Both the position numbers and the translations under genes were made by a program. The notes below the pieces were generated by a model, which saw only the letters and a list, made by a program, of their open reading frames with translations, was not told the DNA's origin and did no database searches. Of a DNA stretch of 64,000 nt, positions 9,361-18,148 are shown piece after piece. Each line of letters opens with the position of its first letter. The stretch's first letter is position 1. The stretch is from Pseudomonas cichorii (GTDB lineage: Bacteria > Pseudomonadota > Gammaproteobacteria > Pseudomonadales > Pseudomonadaceae): assembly GCF_018343775.1 (NCBI RefSeq), contig NZ_CP074349.1, positions 3,586,001 to 3,650,000 of the forward strand, in the 5' to 3' direction.

Positions 9361-9777
9361 TCATGGCCGAAAAGGGTCTGGCTGATAGGGACACTGTTTC
9401 AAGTGGGCAATAACCACAGGGTCTGTTTTAGCGGTGTCGACCCTACCGCTGCCATCAAGGTAAATATCCAACGTGCTCCACCGTTTTGGTGTGATGTCGA
9501 TACATCGAGGTGGCGTGTTATCGGCCCACCAATCGAACATCATAAAGAAATCATCATCAGGGAAAATATGACCGGCGTCACCGGCTGTCTCACCGGGCAT
9601 TAAGTCCCGTCGATAGATTGAATGCTGGGTATTGAAAACGTAATGGAGCCCTTTTGAGCCGTCGTTTGAGTAGTAAATGACGACTCTTGGCAAAGCTAAA
9701 TACCAGCCTGTAATCAGGACACAAACGAAGCCTGCAACCCATCGTCCTAAGTAGAGCTTTTTCTCACTTACAGACAT
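9361..9777 (-). CDS. Candidate immunity protein, single-pass membrane anchored
   Basis: This 138-residue protein has one hydrophobic segment at about residues 12-31 after a KK-containing N-terminus, then a soluble domain rich in aromatics and acidic residues (DDDFFMMFDWW), with Cys residues near 92 and 129. The topology predicts that most of it is in the periplasm. Its start overlaps the 3' end of the PAAR toxin gene by 14 bases, the usual arrangement of a type VI effector and its immunity gene. No family was recognised. If the pairing holds, the cognate toxin acts in the periplasm or at the inner membrane. Confidence 0.7.
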   Translation of the reverse strand: MSVSEKKLYLGRWVAGFVCVLITGWYLALPRVVIYYSNDGSKGLHYVFNTQHSIYRRDLMPGETAGDAGHIFPDDDFFMMFDWWADNTPPRCIDITPKRWSTLDIYLDGSGRVDTAKTDPVVIAHLKQCPYQPDPFRP

Positions 9778-10903
9778 GTGGTTGGACCCCTGTTGCCCAA
9801 TCGCTTATGGGTACTGCCAGCACTTTATCCATAATGATCTTTCCAGTGAGGCCACCATTTGGATATTCCTTGTACAGATTCATTCCGATAGTGATCGAAA
9901 CCCTGTCGGGGATATCGTCCCACGCACGCATTCCCTCAACCCCCTCAGTCCTTCGCGGGCCAGCAAATCTATTAGGGTCTTTGATGAAGCGCCAAGTGTC
10001 TGACCCAATCTGCTCAACCCCTGCACCGTCCAGCAAGACGCTCTCAGAAAGCCCACCAGCCACGCCCACATATCCGTAGTGGACGTTCGACCAGATATCA
10101 TAGAAATAGTCGTACTCTCCCTGCTTGTGCCATATCCCACCGAAGAGTTTCGACAATATCGGCTTATGGTCCCATAGCCTGTCCTGCCCGACGCGCTCAG
10201 TCCAAATGGCAAACGCCTTGGCCTTTTTCCCCAATCCCATACTGTAAAAATCCGGTCCTTGCCCGAGTCTCAGGTAAAACGGCAGTGCCGCGTATTTACG
10301 TGTTTCCTCTTCAGGATCAAAGCTATTCAGCTCTTTCATCTGTCGAACCGAAAGACTATTGATGTTGACGTTCATCTCGCCCGCTATGTAGCTCGCCAGT
10401 TCCTCCATCCTATCAGGGTCTTTGCACACTACAGGTTTCGCTTTCTCTTCAGGGTTTCCCTCCCGCTCCTTACCGGCAGCCTTAGGGTGTAATAAAGCCT
10501 TTGCAGCGGTTGCCTTCTCAATCAACCTCGGGTCGGCCAACAAGGTCGCCATCTTCTCGTCGTCGATAGAGCCATCTGGGCGGAATACTCCCAGCACTGC
10601 AAAATTAATGATTGCAGCATCGGGAGCCGCCCCCATGACAAACCCGCCAAAGGTATCGCTTGAGCCCGTGATAATTGTCCCACCATGACTGGTAGGGCTT
10701 CCTAAATGAGCCATGGGACGGTGATTAACCAGAATAGAGGGGAACCCTGTCGTGATAACAGCACCGCACCCGCACGTATCACCAACTCGGGCTGCACCGG
10801 CGAAGCTGATATTCACATCAGTCGATGCACTGGCAATAGGAGTAGTACCGTGGCCGAGCAGTGGGCATACGTGTTTATCACCCAGTCGAGCAGAGGCAAG
10901 CAT
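9764..10903 (-). CDS. PAAR-domain type VI effector with polymorphic toxin type 44 domain
   Basis: This 379-residue protein has an N-terminal PAAR domain (about residues 1-95, with VCPLLGHGT, AARVGDTCGCG and AHLGSPTSHGG) that would cap a VgrG spike. A charged linker (about 130-165) leads to a C-terminal region with the type-44 toxin pattern: WDHK at 244-247, then NVHYGYVGVAGG near 273-284 and LLDGAGVEQ near 290. Biochemistry of type-44 toxins is not assumed here. The ATG at 10903 has AAGGA seven bases upstream, better than the frame start at 10948. No vgrG or T6SS structural gene is in the window, so this is an orphan effector. Base composition is visibly more A+T-rich than its neighbours. Confidence 0.85.
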   Translation of the reverse strand: MLASARLGDKHVCPLLGHGTTPIASASTDVNISFAGAARVGDTCGCGAVITTGFPSILVNHRPMAHLGSPTSHGGTIITGSSDTFGGFVMGAAPDAAIINFAVLGVFRPDGSIDDEKMATLLADPRLIEKATAAKALLHPKAAGKEREGNPEEKAKPVVCKDPDRMEELASYIAGEMNVNINSLSVRQMKELNSFDPEEETRKYAALPFYLRLGQGPDFYSMGLGKKAKAFAIWTERVGQDRLWDHKPILSKLFGGIWHKQGEYDYFYDIWSNVHYGYVGVAGGLSESVLLDGAGVEQIGSDTWRFIKDPNRFAGPRRTEGVEGMRAWDDIPDRVSITIGMNLYKEYPNGGLTGKIIMDKVLAVPISDWATGVQPHVCK

Positions 10904-10948
10904 CGAATCATCCTTGTGTGTCGTCCATGAACATAAAGCCAGGCTCAT

Positions 10949-11270
10949 TCCGGCGATCGGGAGGCTACCGGAAACGCAAGAGGGGTCTGTAGGAAAAAAC
11001 AGACACCATCAAGCGGCTTAAAGATCCTTGAGAACCGGACAGAAAAATCTGAATGGCCATCTCACTACGGGTCTGCGCGCATCCCCCCGTGGGTGCCCTC
11101 GCGTGAGCCTTATCGCGCCTGTGTGGGTCCTTACCGTGGGCTGTGTGTGCCTCTGGATGAGGGCCGTGGGACTGTCACAACGACGGGACAAAGCTGTAAC
11201 AAGACACTACATTACAAGCCCTCTGAGGCACCCTCAGGACTGCCCTTCCTGACCTCATCAGGGATCGCAG
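10949..11270. other. Spacer between the PAAR effector and tesA
   Basis: About 320 bases with no supported gene. Two small adjacent hairpins, TGAGG-CAC-CCTCA (11224-11236) and CCTGA-CCTCA-TCAGG (11248-11262), lie just beyond the tesA stop codon and may terminate its leftward transcript. The middle part (11085-11170) is unusually rich in CCGTGGG-like words. It also carries the promoter of the effector gene. Confidence 0.4.
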
Positions 11271-11876
11271 TTAGAGCAGCGGTTTCAGGCTCGGCCAGAC
11301 ATTATCAAGCAGCATGGGTTGTGCCTTGGCGTTGGGGTGAAGCCCATCGTCCTGCATCAACGCAGCCACGCCACCGACGCCTTCCAGCATGAATGGCACC
11401 AACGGAATGCCGGTCTCCTGGGCCACTTTTGGGTACACCTCGGCAAAGGCTGTGGTGTAACGAGGACCATAATTGGGCGGTATCCTCATCCCCAGAAGCA
11501 GCACCTTGGCACCTGCACTTTTAGACTGCTGAGCCATGCTCGTAAGGTTTTGTTGCAATTGTGCTGGCAGTTGCCCGCGCAGCCCGTCATTGCCCCCCAA
11601 TTCGAGAATAACCAGCTCGGGCTTATGCTCTGCAAGCAGCGTGGGCAGCCGCGCCAGGCCTCCGGCACTGGTGTCGCCACTGATGGACGCATTGACGACT
11701 TTATCGGTGTATCCCTCGTTGCGCATGCGCTGCTCGAGCAGGCTGACCCAGCCAACACGGGTATCCATGCCGAAAGCCGCGCTGATACTATCTCCAACGA
11801 TCAATACCGTGCCCGCCACTGCCCCTTGTGACAGCAGCAATAACCCCAGGCCAGCACTTAAAAACCACGCACGCAT
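11271..11876 (-). CDS. tesA: TesA-like periplasmic SGNH esterase / acyl-CoA thioesterase I
   Basis: This 201-residue GDSL-family hydrolase has a signal peptide (cleavage near AVA-G, residue 21), block I GDSIS with catalytic Ser30, GGND (block III) near residue 92 and DGLHPN (block V, catalytic Asp and His) near 174. TesA hydrolyses acyl esters and thioesters in the periplasm. The ATG at 11876 has GGAG six bases upstream; an open frame continues upstream antisense to ybbA and is not coding. It is divergent from the ABC gene with only 10 bp between start codons. Its last codons are duplicated at 9289-9311. Confidence 0.92.
   Translation of the reverse strand: MRAWFLSAGLGLLLLSQGAVAGTVLIVGDSISAAFGMDTRVGWVSLLEQRMRNEGYTDKVVNASISGDTSAGGLARLPTLLAEHKPELVILELGGNDGLRGQLPAQLQQNLTSMAQQSKSAGAKVLLLGMRIPPNYGPRYTTAFAEVYPKVAQETGIPLVPFMLEGVGGVAALMQDDGLHPNAKAQPMLLDNVWPSLKPLL
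11275..11297. repeat. Direct repeat R: tesA 3' end
   Basis: This is the partner of 9289-9311 (22 of 23 identical), inside the intact tesA coding end (WPSLKPLL). The distance between the two copies is 1,986 bp. Confidence 0.8.
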
Positions 11877-11886
11877 CGGATTCTCC

Positions 11887-12570
11887 ATGAGTGAAAGTAT
11901 TCTCAGTGCCCAAAGCCTCAGTAAAGTGGTCCCCAGCACCGAAGGTGACCTGACTATCCTGCACGAACTCTCTCTGGAACTAAACAAGGGAGATACGCTG
12001 GCCATCGTGGGTTCCTCCGGATCCGGCAAATCCACCCTGCTGGGTCTGCTGGCCGGGCTCGACCTGCCGAGCGCAGGTGCAGTGACCCTTTCGGGACGCA
12101 ACCTGAGCCAGCTGGATGAAGACCAGCGCGCCAGGGTTCGCGCCGAACATGTCGGTTTTGTCTTCCAGTCGTTCCAGTTGCTCGACAGCCTCAATGCCCT
12201 GGAAAACGTCATGCTGCCCATGGAGCTTGAAGGCCGCAAAGACGCCCGGGAAAAGGCCCGTAGCCTGCTGGAGCGTGTCGGACTGGGCAAACGCCTGACC
12301 CATACGCCGCGCCAGCTATCCGGTGGCGAGCAGCAACGGGTTGCGATTGCCCGCGCCTTTGCCGTCGATCCGGATGTGCTGTTCGCCGATGAACCGACCG
12401 GCAACCTGGACAGCCACACCGGCGAGCGCATCAGCGATCTGTTGTTCGAGTTGAACAAGGAGCGCAATACGACGCTGGTGCTGGTCACCCATGATGAGCG
12501 TCTGGCCCATCGCTGCCGACGCCTGATCCGTCTTGAAGGTGGGCGACTGGTCGCCCCTCTGGAGCCTTGA
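11887..12570 (+). CDS. ybbA: YbbA-like ABC transporter ATP-binding protein
   Basis: This 227-residue ATPase of the LolD/MacB type has a Walker A GSSGSGKST (near residue 43), the signature LSGGEQQRVAIARA, Walker B DVLFADEPTGNLD and a switch His in VTHDE. It pairs with the FtsX-like permease that starts one base before this gene ends (TGATG overlap). YbbA-YbbP exporters commonly neighbour tesA, suggesting a link to acyl or lipoprotein handling, but their substrate is not established. The start is the ATG at 11887. Confidence 0.93.
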   Translation: MSESILSAQSLSKVVPSTEGDLTILHELSLELNKGDTLAIVGSSGSGKSTLLGLLAGLDLPSAGAVTLSGRNLSQLDEDQRARVRAEHVGFVFQSFQLLDSLNALENVMLPMELEGRKDAREKARSLLERVGLGKRLTHTPRQLSGGEQQRVAIARAFAVDPDVLFADEPTGNLDSHTGERISDLLFELNKERNTTLVLVTHDERLAHRCRRLIRLEGGRLVAPLEP

Positions 12571-15077
12571 TGGCACGCCTGCCCTTTATGCGTCTGCTCA
12601 GCCTTGCCGCCCGCCAACTGCTGCGCGATGCCCGCGCTGGCGAGTTGCGGGTGTTGTTCTTCGCGCTGTTGGTCGCTGTCGCCGCCAGTACCGCCATCGG
12701 TTACTTCGGCGCACGTCTCAATGGCGCCATGATGCTGCGGGCTACCGAGTTTCTCGGCGCAGACCTGATCCTTGAAGGCTCAAGCCCTGCCCGGCCCGAA
12801 CAGATAGAGGCTGGCGAAAAGCTCCAGCTCGACCACGCGAAAATCGTGCTGTTCTCCAGCGTAATCGCTACCGATAGCGGTATTCAGCTCTCCAGCATCA
12901 AGGCAGTGGATGACGTCTATCCGCTGCGTGGCGACCTGAAAAGCGCTCCCGACCTCTACCAGCCTGAACAGATCGGTAACGGTCCCGAGCCGGGAGAAGC
13001 CTGGGCCGAGGCACGACTGCTGCCGGCGGTAAACCTGAAGATCGGCGACAACATCGATGTCGGCTCCAAGACCTTGAAGCTGACCCGCATCCTCACCTAC
13101 GAGCCTGATCGCGCCGGCAACTTCTATAGCCTGACGCCACGGGTGATGATCAACCTGCAAGACCTTGCTGCCACAGGTGTCGTGCAGCCAGGCAGCCGGG
13201 TCGAGTACCGGGAAATGTGGAGCGGGCCGCCTGAAATACTCGCGGCTTATCGCAAAGCCATAGAACCCGGCCTTGAGCCTCATCAGGAAATCAAGGACGC
13301 ACGGGACGGCAGCCAGCAGATCGGTGGCGCACTGGGCAAGGCCGAGCGTTATCTGAATATGGCGAGTCTGGTCGCGGTATTGCTGGCTGGTGTCGCCGTC
13401 GCCCTCTCGGCCTCACGCTTCGCTGCCAGACGTTTCGATTCCAGTGCGCTGTTGCGCTGCCTGGGCTTGTCCCGTAGCGAAACCATGACCCTGTTCAGCC
13501 TGCAACTGGCAATCATCGGCCTTCTGGCCAGTATCAGCGGTGCCTTTCTGGGCTGGCTGGCACAACTGGGTCTGTTTGCCCTGCTGCAAAATCTCTTGCC
13601 GACCACCGTGCCTGCTGGCGGCCTGCTGCCTGCCTTCGCCGGGATAGGTACCGGGCTGGTTGCACTGGCCGGCTTCGCCCTGCCGCCACTGGCTGCCTTG
13701 GGCCGCGTGCCGCCATTGCGCGTACTGCGTCGGGACATGCTGCCGATTCCGGCCAGCTCCTGGCTGGTCTACGGCGCCGCCTTGCTGGCACTGGGTCTGA
13801 TCATGTGGCGTCTGAGCCTGGATCTGGTCCTGACCTTCGCCCTGCTGGGTGGCGGCATCGTGGCCGCGCTGGTGCTGGGCAGTCTGTTGCTGCTGGCACT
13901 CAAGAGCCTGCGTCGCCTCCTGTCCGGCGCTTCCCTGCCATGGCGGCTGGGGCTGGGTCAGTTGTTGCGCTATCCATTGGCCGCAGCGGGTCAGTCGCTG
14001 GCTTTCGGGCTGATTCTGTTGTCCATGGGGCTGATCGCCCTGTTGCGCGGCGAATTGCTCGACACCTGGCAGAACCAGTTGCCCAAGGACGCGCCGAACT
14101 ACTTCGTGCTCAACGTGCTGCCATCGGAGAAAGAAAACTTTGCCCAGACCCTGAGCCGCCTGTCGACCCACTCCGCCCCGCTCTACCCCGTGGTGCCGGG
14201 CCGTCTGGTGAATATCAACGGCGAACCGGTCGGCAACTTCGTGACCAAGGACTCACGCGGCGAAAATGCAACCCGTCGCGACCTGAGCCTGACCTGGGCA
14301 GCCGACCTGCCCGAAGGCAACAGGCTGACGGCCGGTAACTGGTGGGCACCTGCCACCGCTGCCGACGCCAAGCCTGGCGTCTCGGTGGAAGCCAAGCTGG
14401 CAGACAGCCTGGGGATCAAGCTGGGAGACAACCTGAGTTTCATCGTCGGCGGCCTGACTCGCGAAGCGGTGGTCACCAGCCTGCGGGACGTGAACTGGGA
14501 TACCTTCCAGCCTAACTTCTTCATGATCTTCCAGCCCGGCACACTGACCGACCTGCCGACCACTTACCTGACCAGCTTCTATCTGCCGCCCGGGCAGGAC
14601 AAGCAGATCGTCGAGCTTTCCCGTGCCTACCCGGCAATCAGCATCCTGGGCGTGGAAGCCCTGCTGGCTCAGGTGCGCAGCATCCTCGATCAAGTGACCC
14701 TGGCGGTGCAGTTCGTGCTGCTGTTCGTGCTGGCGGCCGGCATTGCCGTGCTGTTCTCGGGCTTGCAGGCGACTCTGGATGAGCGCATTCGCCAAGGTGC
14801 CCTGCTGCGTGCCCTGGGTGCCGAACGCAAGCTGCTGATCAAGTCGCGCCGGATAGAGTTCGGTCTGCTGGGCGCAGCCAGTGGCCTGCTGGCCGCGCTG
14901 GGCTGTGAACTGGTCAGTCTGGTCCTGTACCGCTACGCCTTCGATCTGGCCTGGCAACCGCATCCATGGCTGTTACTGCTGCCATTGATTGGTGCCCTGC
15001 TGGTGGGCGGTGCCGGTGTGTTTGGCACAAGGCGCGCCTTGAATGCCAGCCCGCTGGCGGTGTTGCGCGAGGGTTAA
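12570..15077 (+). CDS. ybbP: YbbP-like ABC transporter permease (FtsX superfamily)
   Basis: This 835-residue inner-membrane protein has an N-terminal transmembrane helix (about residues 20-45), a large periplasmic domain, then two FtsX-type permease blocks: about 255-500 with several helices, and about 700-830 at the C-terminus. A second extracytoplasmic domain lies between them. This is the single-polypeptide type with both permease halves fused. It is translationally coupled to ybbA through TGATG. Its membrane helices are rich in Leu/Ala as expected. It is followed by a REP pair. Confidence 0.92.
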   Translation: MARLPFMRLLSLAARQLLRDARAGELRVLFFALLVAVAASTAIGYFGARLNGAMMLRATEFLGADLILEGSSPARPEQIEAGEKLQLDHAKIVLFSSVIATDSGIQLSSIKAVDDVYPLRGDLKSAPDLYQPEQIGNGPEPGEAWAEARLLPAVNLKIGDNIDVGSKTLKLTRILTYEPDRAGNFYSLTPRVMINLQDLAATGVVQPGSRVEYREMWSGPPEILAAYRKAIEPGLEPHQEIKDARDGSQQIGGALGKAERYLNMASLVAVLLAGVAVALSASRFAARRFDSSALLRCLGLSRSETMTLFSLQLAIIGLLASISGAFLGWLAQLGLFALLQNLLPTTVPAGGLLPAFAGIGTGLVALAGFALPPLAALGRVPPLRVLRRDMLPIPASSWLVYGAALLALGLIMWRLSLDLVLTFALLGGGIVAALVLGSLLLLALKSLRRLLSGASLPWRLGLGQLLRYPLAAAGQSLAFGLILLSMGLIALLRGELLDTWQNQLPKDAPNYFVLNVLPSEKENFAQTLSRLSTHSAPLYPVVPGRLVNINGEPVGNFVTKDSRGENATRRDLSLTWAADLPEGNRLTAGNWWAPATAADAKPGVSVEAKLADSLGIKLGDNLSFIVGGLTREAVVTSLRDVNWDTFQPNFFMIFQPGTLTDLPTTYLTSFYLPPGQDKQIVELSRAYPAISILGVEALLAQVRSILDQVTLAVQFVLLFVLAAGIAVLFSGLQATLDERIRQGALLRALGAERKLLIKSRRIEFGLLGAASGLLAALGCELVSLVLYRYAFDLAWQPHPWLLLLPLIGALLVGGAGVFGTRRALNASPLAVLREG

Positions 15078-15086
15078 GTGAGGCTT

Positions 15087-15140
15087 TCGCGCCTGAAGTC
15101 GCTCCTGCACAGCCTGCGTGGGAGCGAATTCAGGCGCGAA
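15087..15140. repeat. REP-like inverted pair after ybbP
   Basis: TTCGCGCCTGAAGTCGCTCC and GAGCGAATTCAGGCGCGAA form an inverted pair between the convergent ybbP and greB ends. The spacer-facing bases covary to keep the palindrome (GCCTGAAG against ATTCAGGC). Confidence 0.8.
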
Positions 15141-15142
15141 CA

Positions 15143-15616
15143 TTATTGGCCGTAGGTAATCTCATTGATCCACCACAACACCTCTCCGCCAGGTGTCTGC
15201 ACCACCGCCTCATCGCCCACTTCCTTTTTCAGCAGCGCACGGGCCATGGGTGAGTCGATGGAGATGTAGTCGTTGCGACCGTAGATCTCGTCATACCCCA
15301 CGACCCTGAATTTCTTGATCTCTCCCGCCTCGTTTTCAATCTCGACCCAGGCCCCGAAAAAGACTTTGCCTTCCTGCTCGGGGGAATAGGCGACGACGCG
15401 CACATCCTCAAGCCGCTTGCGAAGGTAGCGAACCCTGCGATCAATCTCGCGAAGCAGCTTCTTGTTGTACTGATAGTCGGCATTTTCACTACGATCCCCC
15501 AGCGATGCCGCCCAGGTGACCTTGCGGGTGGTATCGGGACGCTTTTCCCGCCACAGGTAATCCAGTTCCTTTTTCAGGGCCTCATGACCTTCCGTTGTAA
15601 TGATGTTTGTAGGCAA
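15143..15616 (-). CDS. greB: Transcription elongation factor GreB (TTG start)
   Basis: This 157-residue protein rescues backtracked RNA polymerase by stimulating transcript cleavage. It has the N-terminal coiled-coil with GDRSENADYQYNKKLLREID, whose acidic tip is the catalytic part, and a C-terminal FKBP-like domain. The proper start is a TTG at 15616 (PTNIITTEGHEAL follows), since homologues begin at this point; the frame is open upstream to an ATG at 15700, but that extra peptide looks non-coding. A GAGAA ribosome site lies nine bases upstream. WINEITYGQ ends the protein. Confidence 0.92.
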   Translation of the reverse strand: MPTNIITTEGHEALKKELDYLWREKRPDTTRKVTWAASLGDRSENADYQYNKKLLREIDRRVRYLRKRLEDVRVVAYSPEQEGKVFFGAWVEIENEAGEIKKFRVVGYDEIYGRNDYISIDSPMARALLKKEVGDEAVVQTPGGEVLWWINEITYGQ

Positions 15617-15680
15617 AAGAGGATTCTCACTAGCGAATGTCGGCAGCGGGGTCGAAAAACAGAGGGGGAGATAGTAGAAG

Positions 15681-15702
15681 TTGCAAGCGGCAAGCTGCAA
15701 GC
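15681..15702. repeat. GCAAGC/GCTGCAAGC intergenic repeat
   Basis: TTGCAAGCGGCAAGCTGCAAGC lies between greB and the chemoreceptor gene. The same words occur in inverted orientations between lpdG and sucB at 62193-62220 and 62309-62330. It is a second, non-REP repeat family in the window. Confidence 0.7.
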
Positions 15703-15712
15703 AGAAGGAGCA

Positions 15713-15742
15713 GGCCTTTCAGTCAGGCGACTGAAAGGCCTT
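15713..15742 (-). terminator. Hairpin at the 3' end of the first chemoreceptor gene
   Basis: AGGCCTTTCAGTC and GACTGAAAGGCCT form a perfect 13-bp stem with a 4-base loop just past the gene end. There is no clear T-run on the gene's strand, so it may be a weak terminator or a 3'-end stabiliser. Confidence 0.65.
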
Positions 15743-15748
15743 TGGAGC

Positions 15749-17794
15749 TTATCGGGATAACTGGAAGCGGCTGACCACGGTGCGCAGTTCGCTGGCCAGT
15801 GATGACAGTTCGTCTGCGGTTGCAGCGTTGTCATTCACGCCATCCATGACCACCAGGCTGCTGTTGCGGATGCCCATGACGTTACGGTTGATGTCTTCCG
15901 ATACAGAGTGCTGTTGCACGGCTGCGCTGGCGATCTGGGTGTTCATTCCCACGATTCCGTCCACGGCTTCGTTGATCTGTTGCAGGGTTCCCGAAGCTTG
16001 TTCGGAAGCATCCAGGCACGCATGGGCACGGTCCTGCCCGGCTTTCATCTGTTGTACGGCTTCGTCCGTCGCATCTTGCAGTTGCTGAATGATGCGACGA
16101 ATTTCCTCGGTGGACTTCTGGGTACGCGACGCCAGGGTGCGCACTTCGTCTGCGACCACCGCGAAGCCTCTGCCTTGCTCCCCAGCCCGTGCCGCTTCAA
16201 TGGCCGCGTTCAGGGCCAGCAGGTTGGTCTGGTCGGCGATGGTGCGAATCACCTCGATCACGCCACCGATTTCCTGGCTGTGAGTCGCCAGGGCTTCGAC
16301 TTTCTGGCCACTGAGCTGAACTTCGTTGACCAGCGCTTCGATGGTTGCCCGGGTTTCACCCATGACCTGCAGGCCTTTGGCCGAAGCATTGCTGGCCGCT
16401 TCGGCAGCGCGTGCAGCACCTTCGGTGTTCTGCGCCACATCGGCAACGCTGGTGGTCATTTCGTTGATGGCGGTGGCGACCTGCTCGGTCTCGGCCTGCT
16501 GGGCATTCATGGATTGCTTGGCCTGACTGATCGAGCGCTCCAGACGTTGCGCCGACTCGGAGACAGAATGTGAACTGCTCTCGACCTGGCTCAAGGAATG
16601 GGAAAACGCTTCGACCATGCTGTTGAGGCCAGTACCGACATCACCGATCTCGTCACGACTGCCTACTTTTACACGGGCAGTGAGGTCGCCCTGAGCGATG
16701 CGGGCAGTCACGCTCAGCAGTTCTTCCACTGCGCTTCGCAGAGCACTATAAATGCCTGCAAAGGCGTACAGCAGCAAGACGCCGAGAACGACAAACAGGC
16801 CGATAAAGAACATGCGTTCATTGTTACGATCCTGCAGGCGTGTAGCGAGCTGGTTCTGCAGCGAAGCCTGCATCTGCTCCTGAGCCTTGTAGAACTGCGC
16901 GACCACGGCATTGCCGCGCTCGCCCAGGGTGTTGGCGTTTACGTTCGAGCGCTTGCCCGGGTCCAGATAGTCCATCAGGTCACGACTCAGGTTTTCAAGG
17001 TCGTTGATGGCCACGATAACGGGTTGCTCAACCACATCCGTAAGCTCCGGCTCTTCGCGACGCAGCAGGCGCAGACTCTGCTGCAATTCCTGGCGAACCT
17101 GGGCTTCCTGCTTCATCAGGTTCAAGGCAAAGGCGCGGGTGGTCTCGTCAATCTGGCGATCCGCACTGAAACCGTTGGCCAGGCCGCGGACTTGTCCGAT
17201 CACGTTGATCTGTCTGGGCAACCGCAGGGTACTCAGGTCGATCAGAAACAATGAGCCATAGTCTTCGTCCAGAATCATTCCGGAAGTGGCAGAAATGTAA
17301 TAGATAAAGCCCAGCACCCTGGTCAACTGATCGTTCCAGGCGCTGAAAATGGTCAATGGATCCCCACCGTTCTTGGCTCGTTCGATCAGTTCGCGGGTAT
17401 CGGCACGCAGTCTCTGCACACGGTCTGCGGTTTCCAGGTATTGACCGACCTTGCCATCCAGAACCGCCAGTTCATTGAAAGCCTGCTCAAGCTTCTCGGC
17501 ATTGCGAGCAACATCAGCCCTGGCACCTTCATTGCCGCTGAGCATGCTGTGGGTCAAGGCCCGTTGCATCATGGACAGGCGCAGTACAGGAGTAACGTCC
17601 ACCAGGTATTTCTGGCCTACCTGCTCATGACTCAGCGTATCGATGCTGGCGTTGAGCGTCTGCATGACCCGGATACCGAGAAACAGCAGAGGGATGAGGA
17701 CAATCACGCCAAGAATAAAAAACTTTATGGGGAAGCGGACACGGTTTGTAACGTAAACGGCAGGGCTCAATATGTTCATCAGATTCTCATTCAC
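15749..17794 (-). CDS. Methyl-accepting chemotaxis protein with long helical sensor domain
   Basis: This 681-residue chemoreceptor has a transmembrane helix at about residues 23-43, a roughly 280-residue periplasmic helical region, a second helix near 330-350, a HAMP domain (about 352-405) and a signalling domain with the conserved hairpin tip [20 protein letters not shown]. The sensor region resembles the nitrate/PilJ-type four-helix modules but was not assigned to a family. The tip is the 40-helical-heptad type typical of Pseudomonas. A second ATG at residue 6 is a possible start. It is monocistronic. Confidence 0.9.
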   Translation of the reverse strand: MNENLMNILSPAVYVTNRVRFPIKFFILGVIVLIPLLFLGIRVMQTLNASIDTLSHEQVGQKYLVDVTPVLRLSMMQRALTHSMLSGNEGARADVARNAEKLEQAFNELAVLDGKVGQYLETADRVQRLRADTRELIERAKNGGDPLTIFSAWNDQLTRVLGFIYYISATSGMILDEDYGSLFLIDLSTLRLPRQINVIGQVRGLANGFSADRQIDETTRAFALNLMKQEAQVRQELQQSLRLLRREEPELTDVVEQPVIVAINDLENLSRDLMDYLDPGKRSNVNANTLGERGNAVVAQFYKAQEQMQASLQNQLATRLQDRNNERMFFIGLFVVLGVLLLYAFAGIYSALRSAVEELLSVTARIAQGDLTARVKVGSRDEIGDVGTGLNSMVEAFSHSLSQVESSSHSVSESAQRLERSISQAKQSMNAQQAETEQVATAINEMTTSVADVAQNTEGAARAAEAASNASAKGLQVMGETRATIEALVNEVQLSGQKVEALATHSQEIGGVIEVIRTIADQTNLLALNAAIEAARAGEQGRGFAVVADEVRTLASRTQKSTEEIRRIIQQLQDATDEAVQQMKAGQDRAHACLDASEQASGTLQQINEAVDGIVGMNTQIASAAVQQHSVSEDINRNVMGIRNSSLVVMDGVNDNAATADELSSLASELRTVVSRFQLSR

Positions 17795-18148
17795 TAATTT
17801 TTTAGCGACAGCCGTTCAGGGCCTTTTTTGAGACGATCCCTTTCTCGTTTGTGTTGGTGTATTTATTCGAAAAATCGGTGCGTCAGGCTTTGTACGAAAA
17901 GTCGGTGAGATACGATCAGACATGGCAAGGACAGGCGATGAGTGGTCGAAGTCACGCACCGGTTCCAGCGTTGTAAAACGCTGTCGGGGATTTGCACTAC
18001 ACGACAGGCTATCGACTCAAACCCGGAATTTTTTAGGTCAACCGAGTATCCAGGGTACGAAAGGTCACGGATTGCACAATCGCAACCCGTTCCAGGAAGG
18101 CTTGAAGCGCTTGATAAAACGAGGAATAACGCGAGTTTCCGGTGCCTG
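17795..18148. other. Spacer with imperfect direct repeat upstream of the chemoreceptor
   Basis: About 350 bases without a supported gene. TTCGAAAAATCGGTG (17866-17880) and TACGAAAAGTCGGTG (17893-17907) match at 13 of 15 positions and lie 72-113 bases upstream of the chemoreceptor start. AGCGTT-GTAA-AACGCT (17967-17982) is a perfect small hairpin. Confidence 0.5.

Noticed and set aside
9228..11300. Prophage or transposon carrying the toxin module
   Set aside because: No integrase, transposase or terminal inverted repeats are visible between or beside the direct repeats.
11877..12617. N-terminal extension of tesA frame
   Set aside because: The extension runs antisense through the ybbA coding region; the signal peptide begins at 11876.
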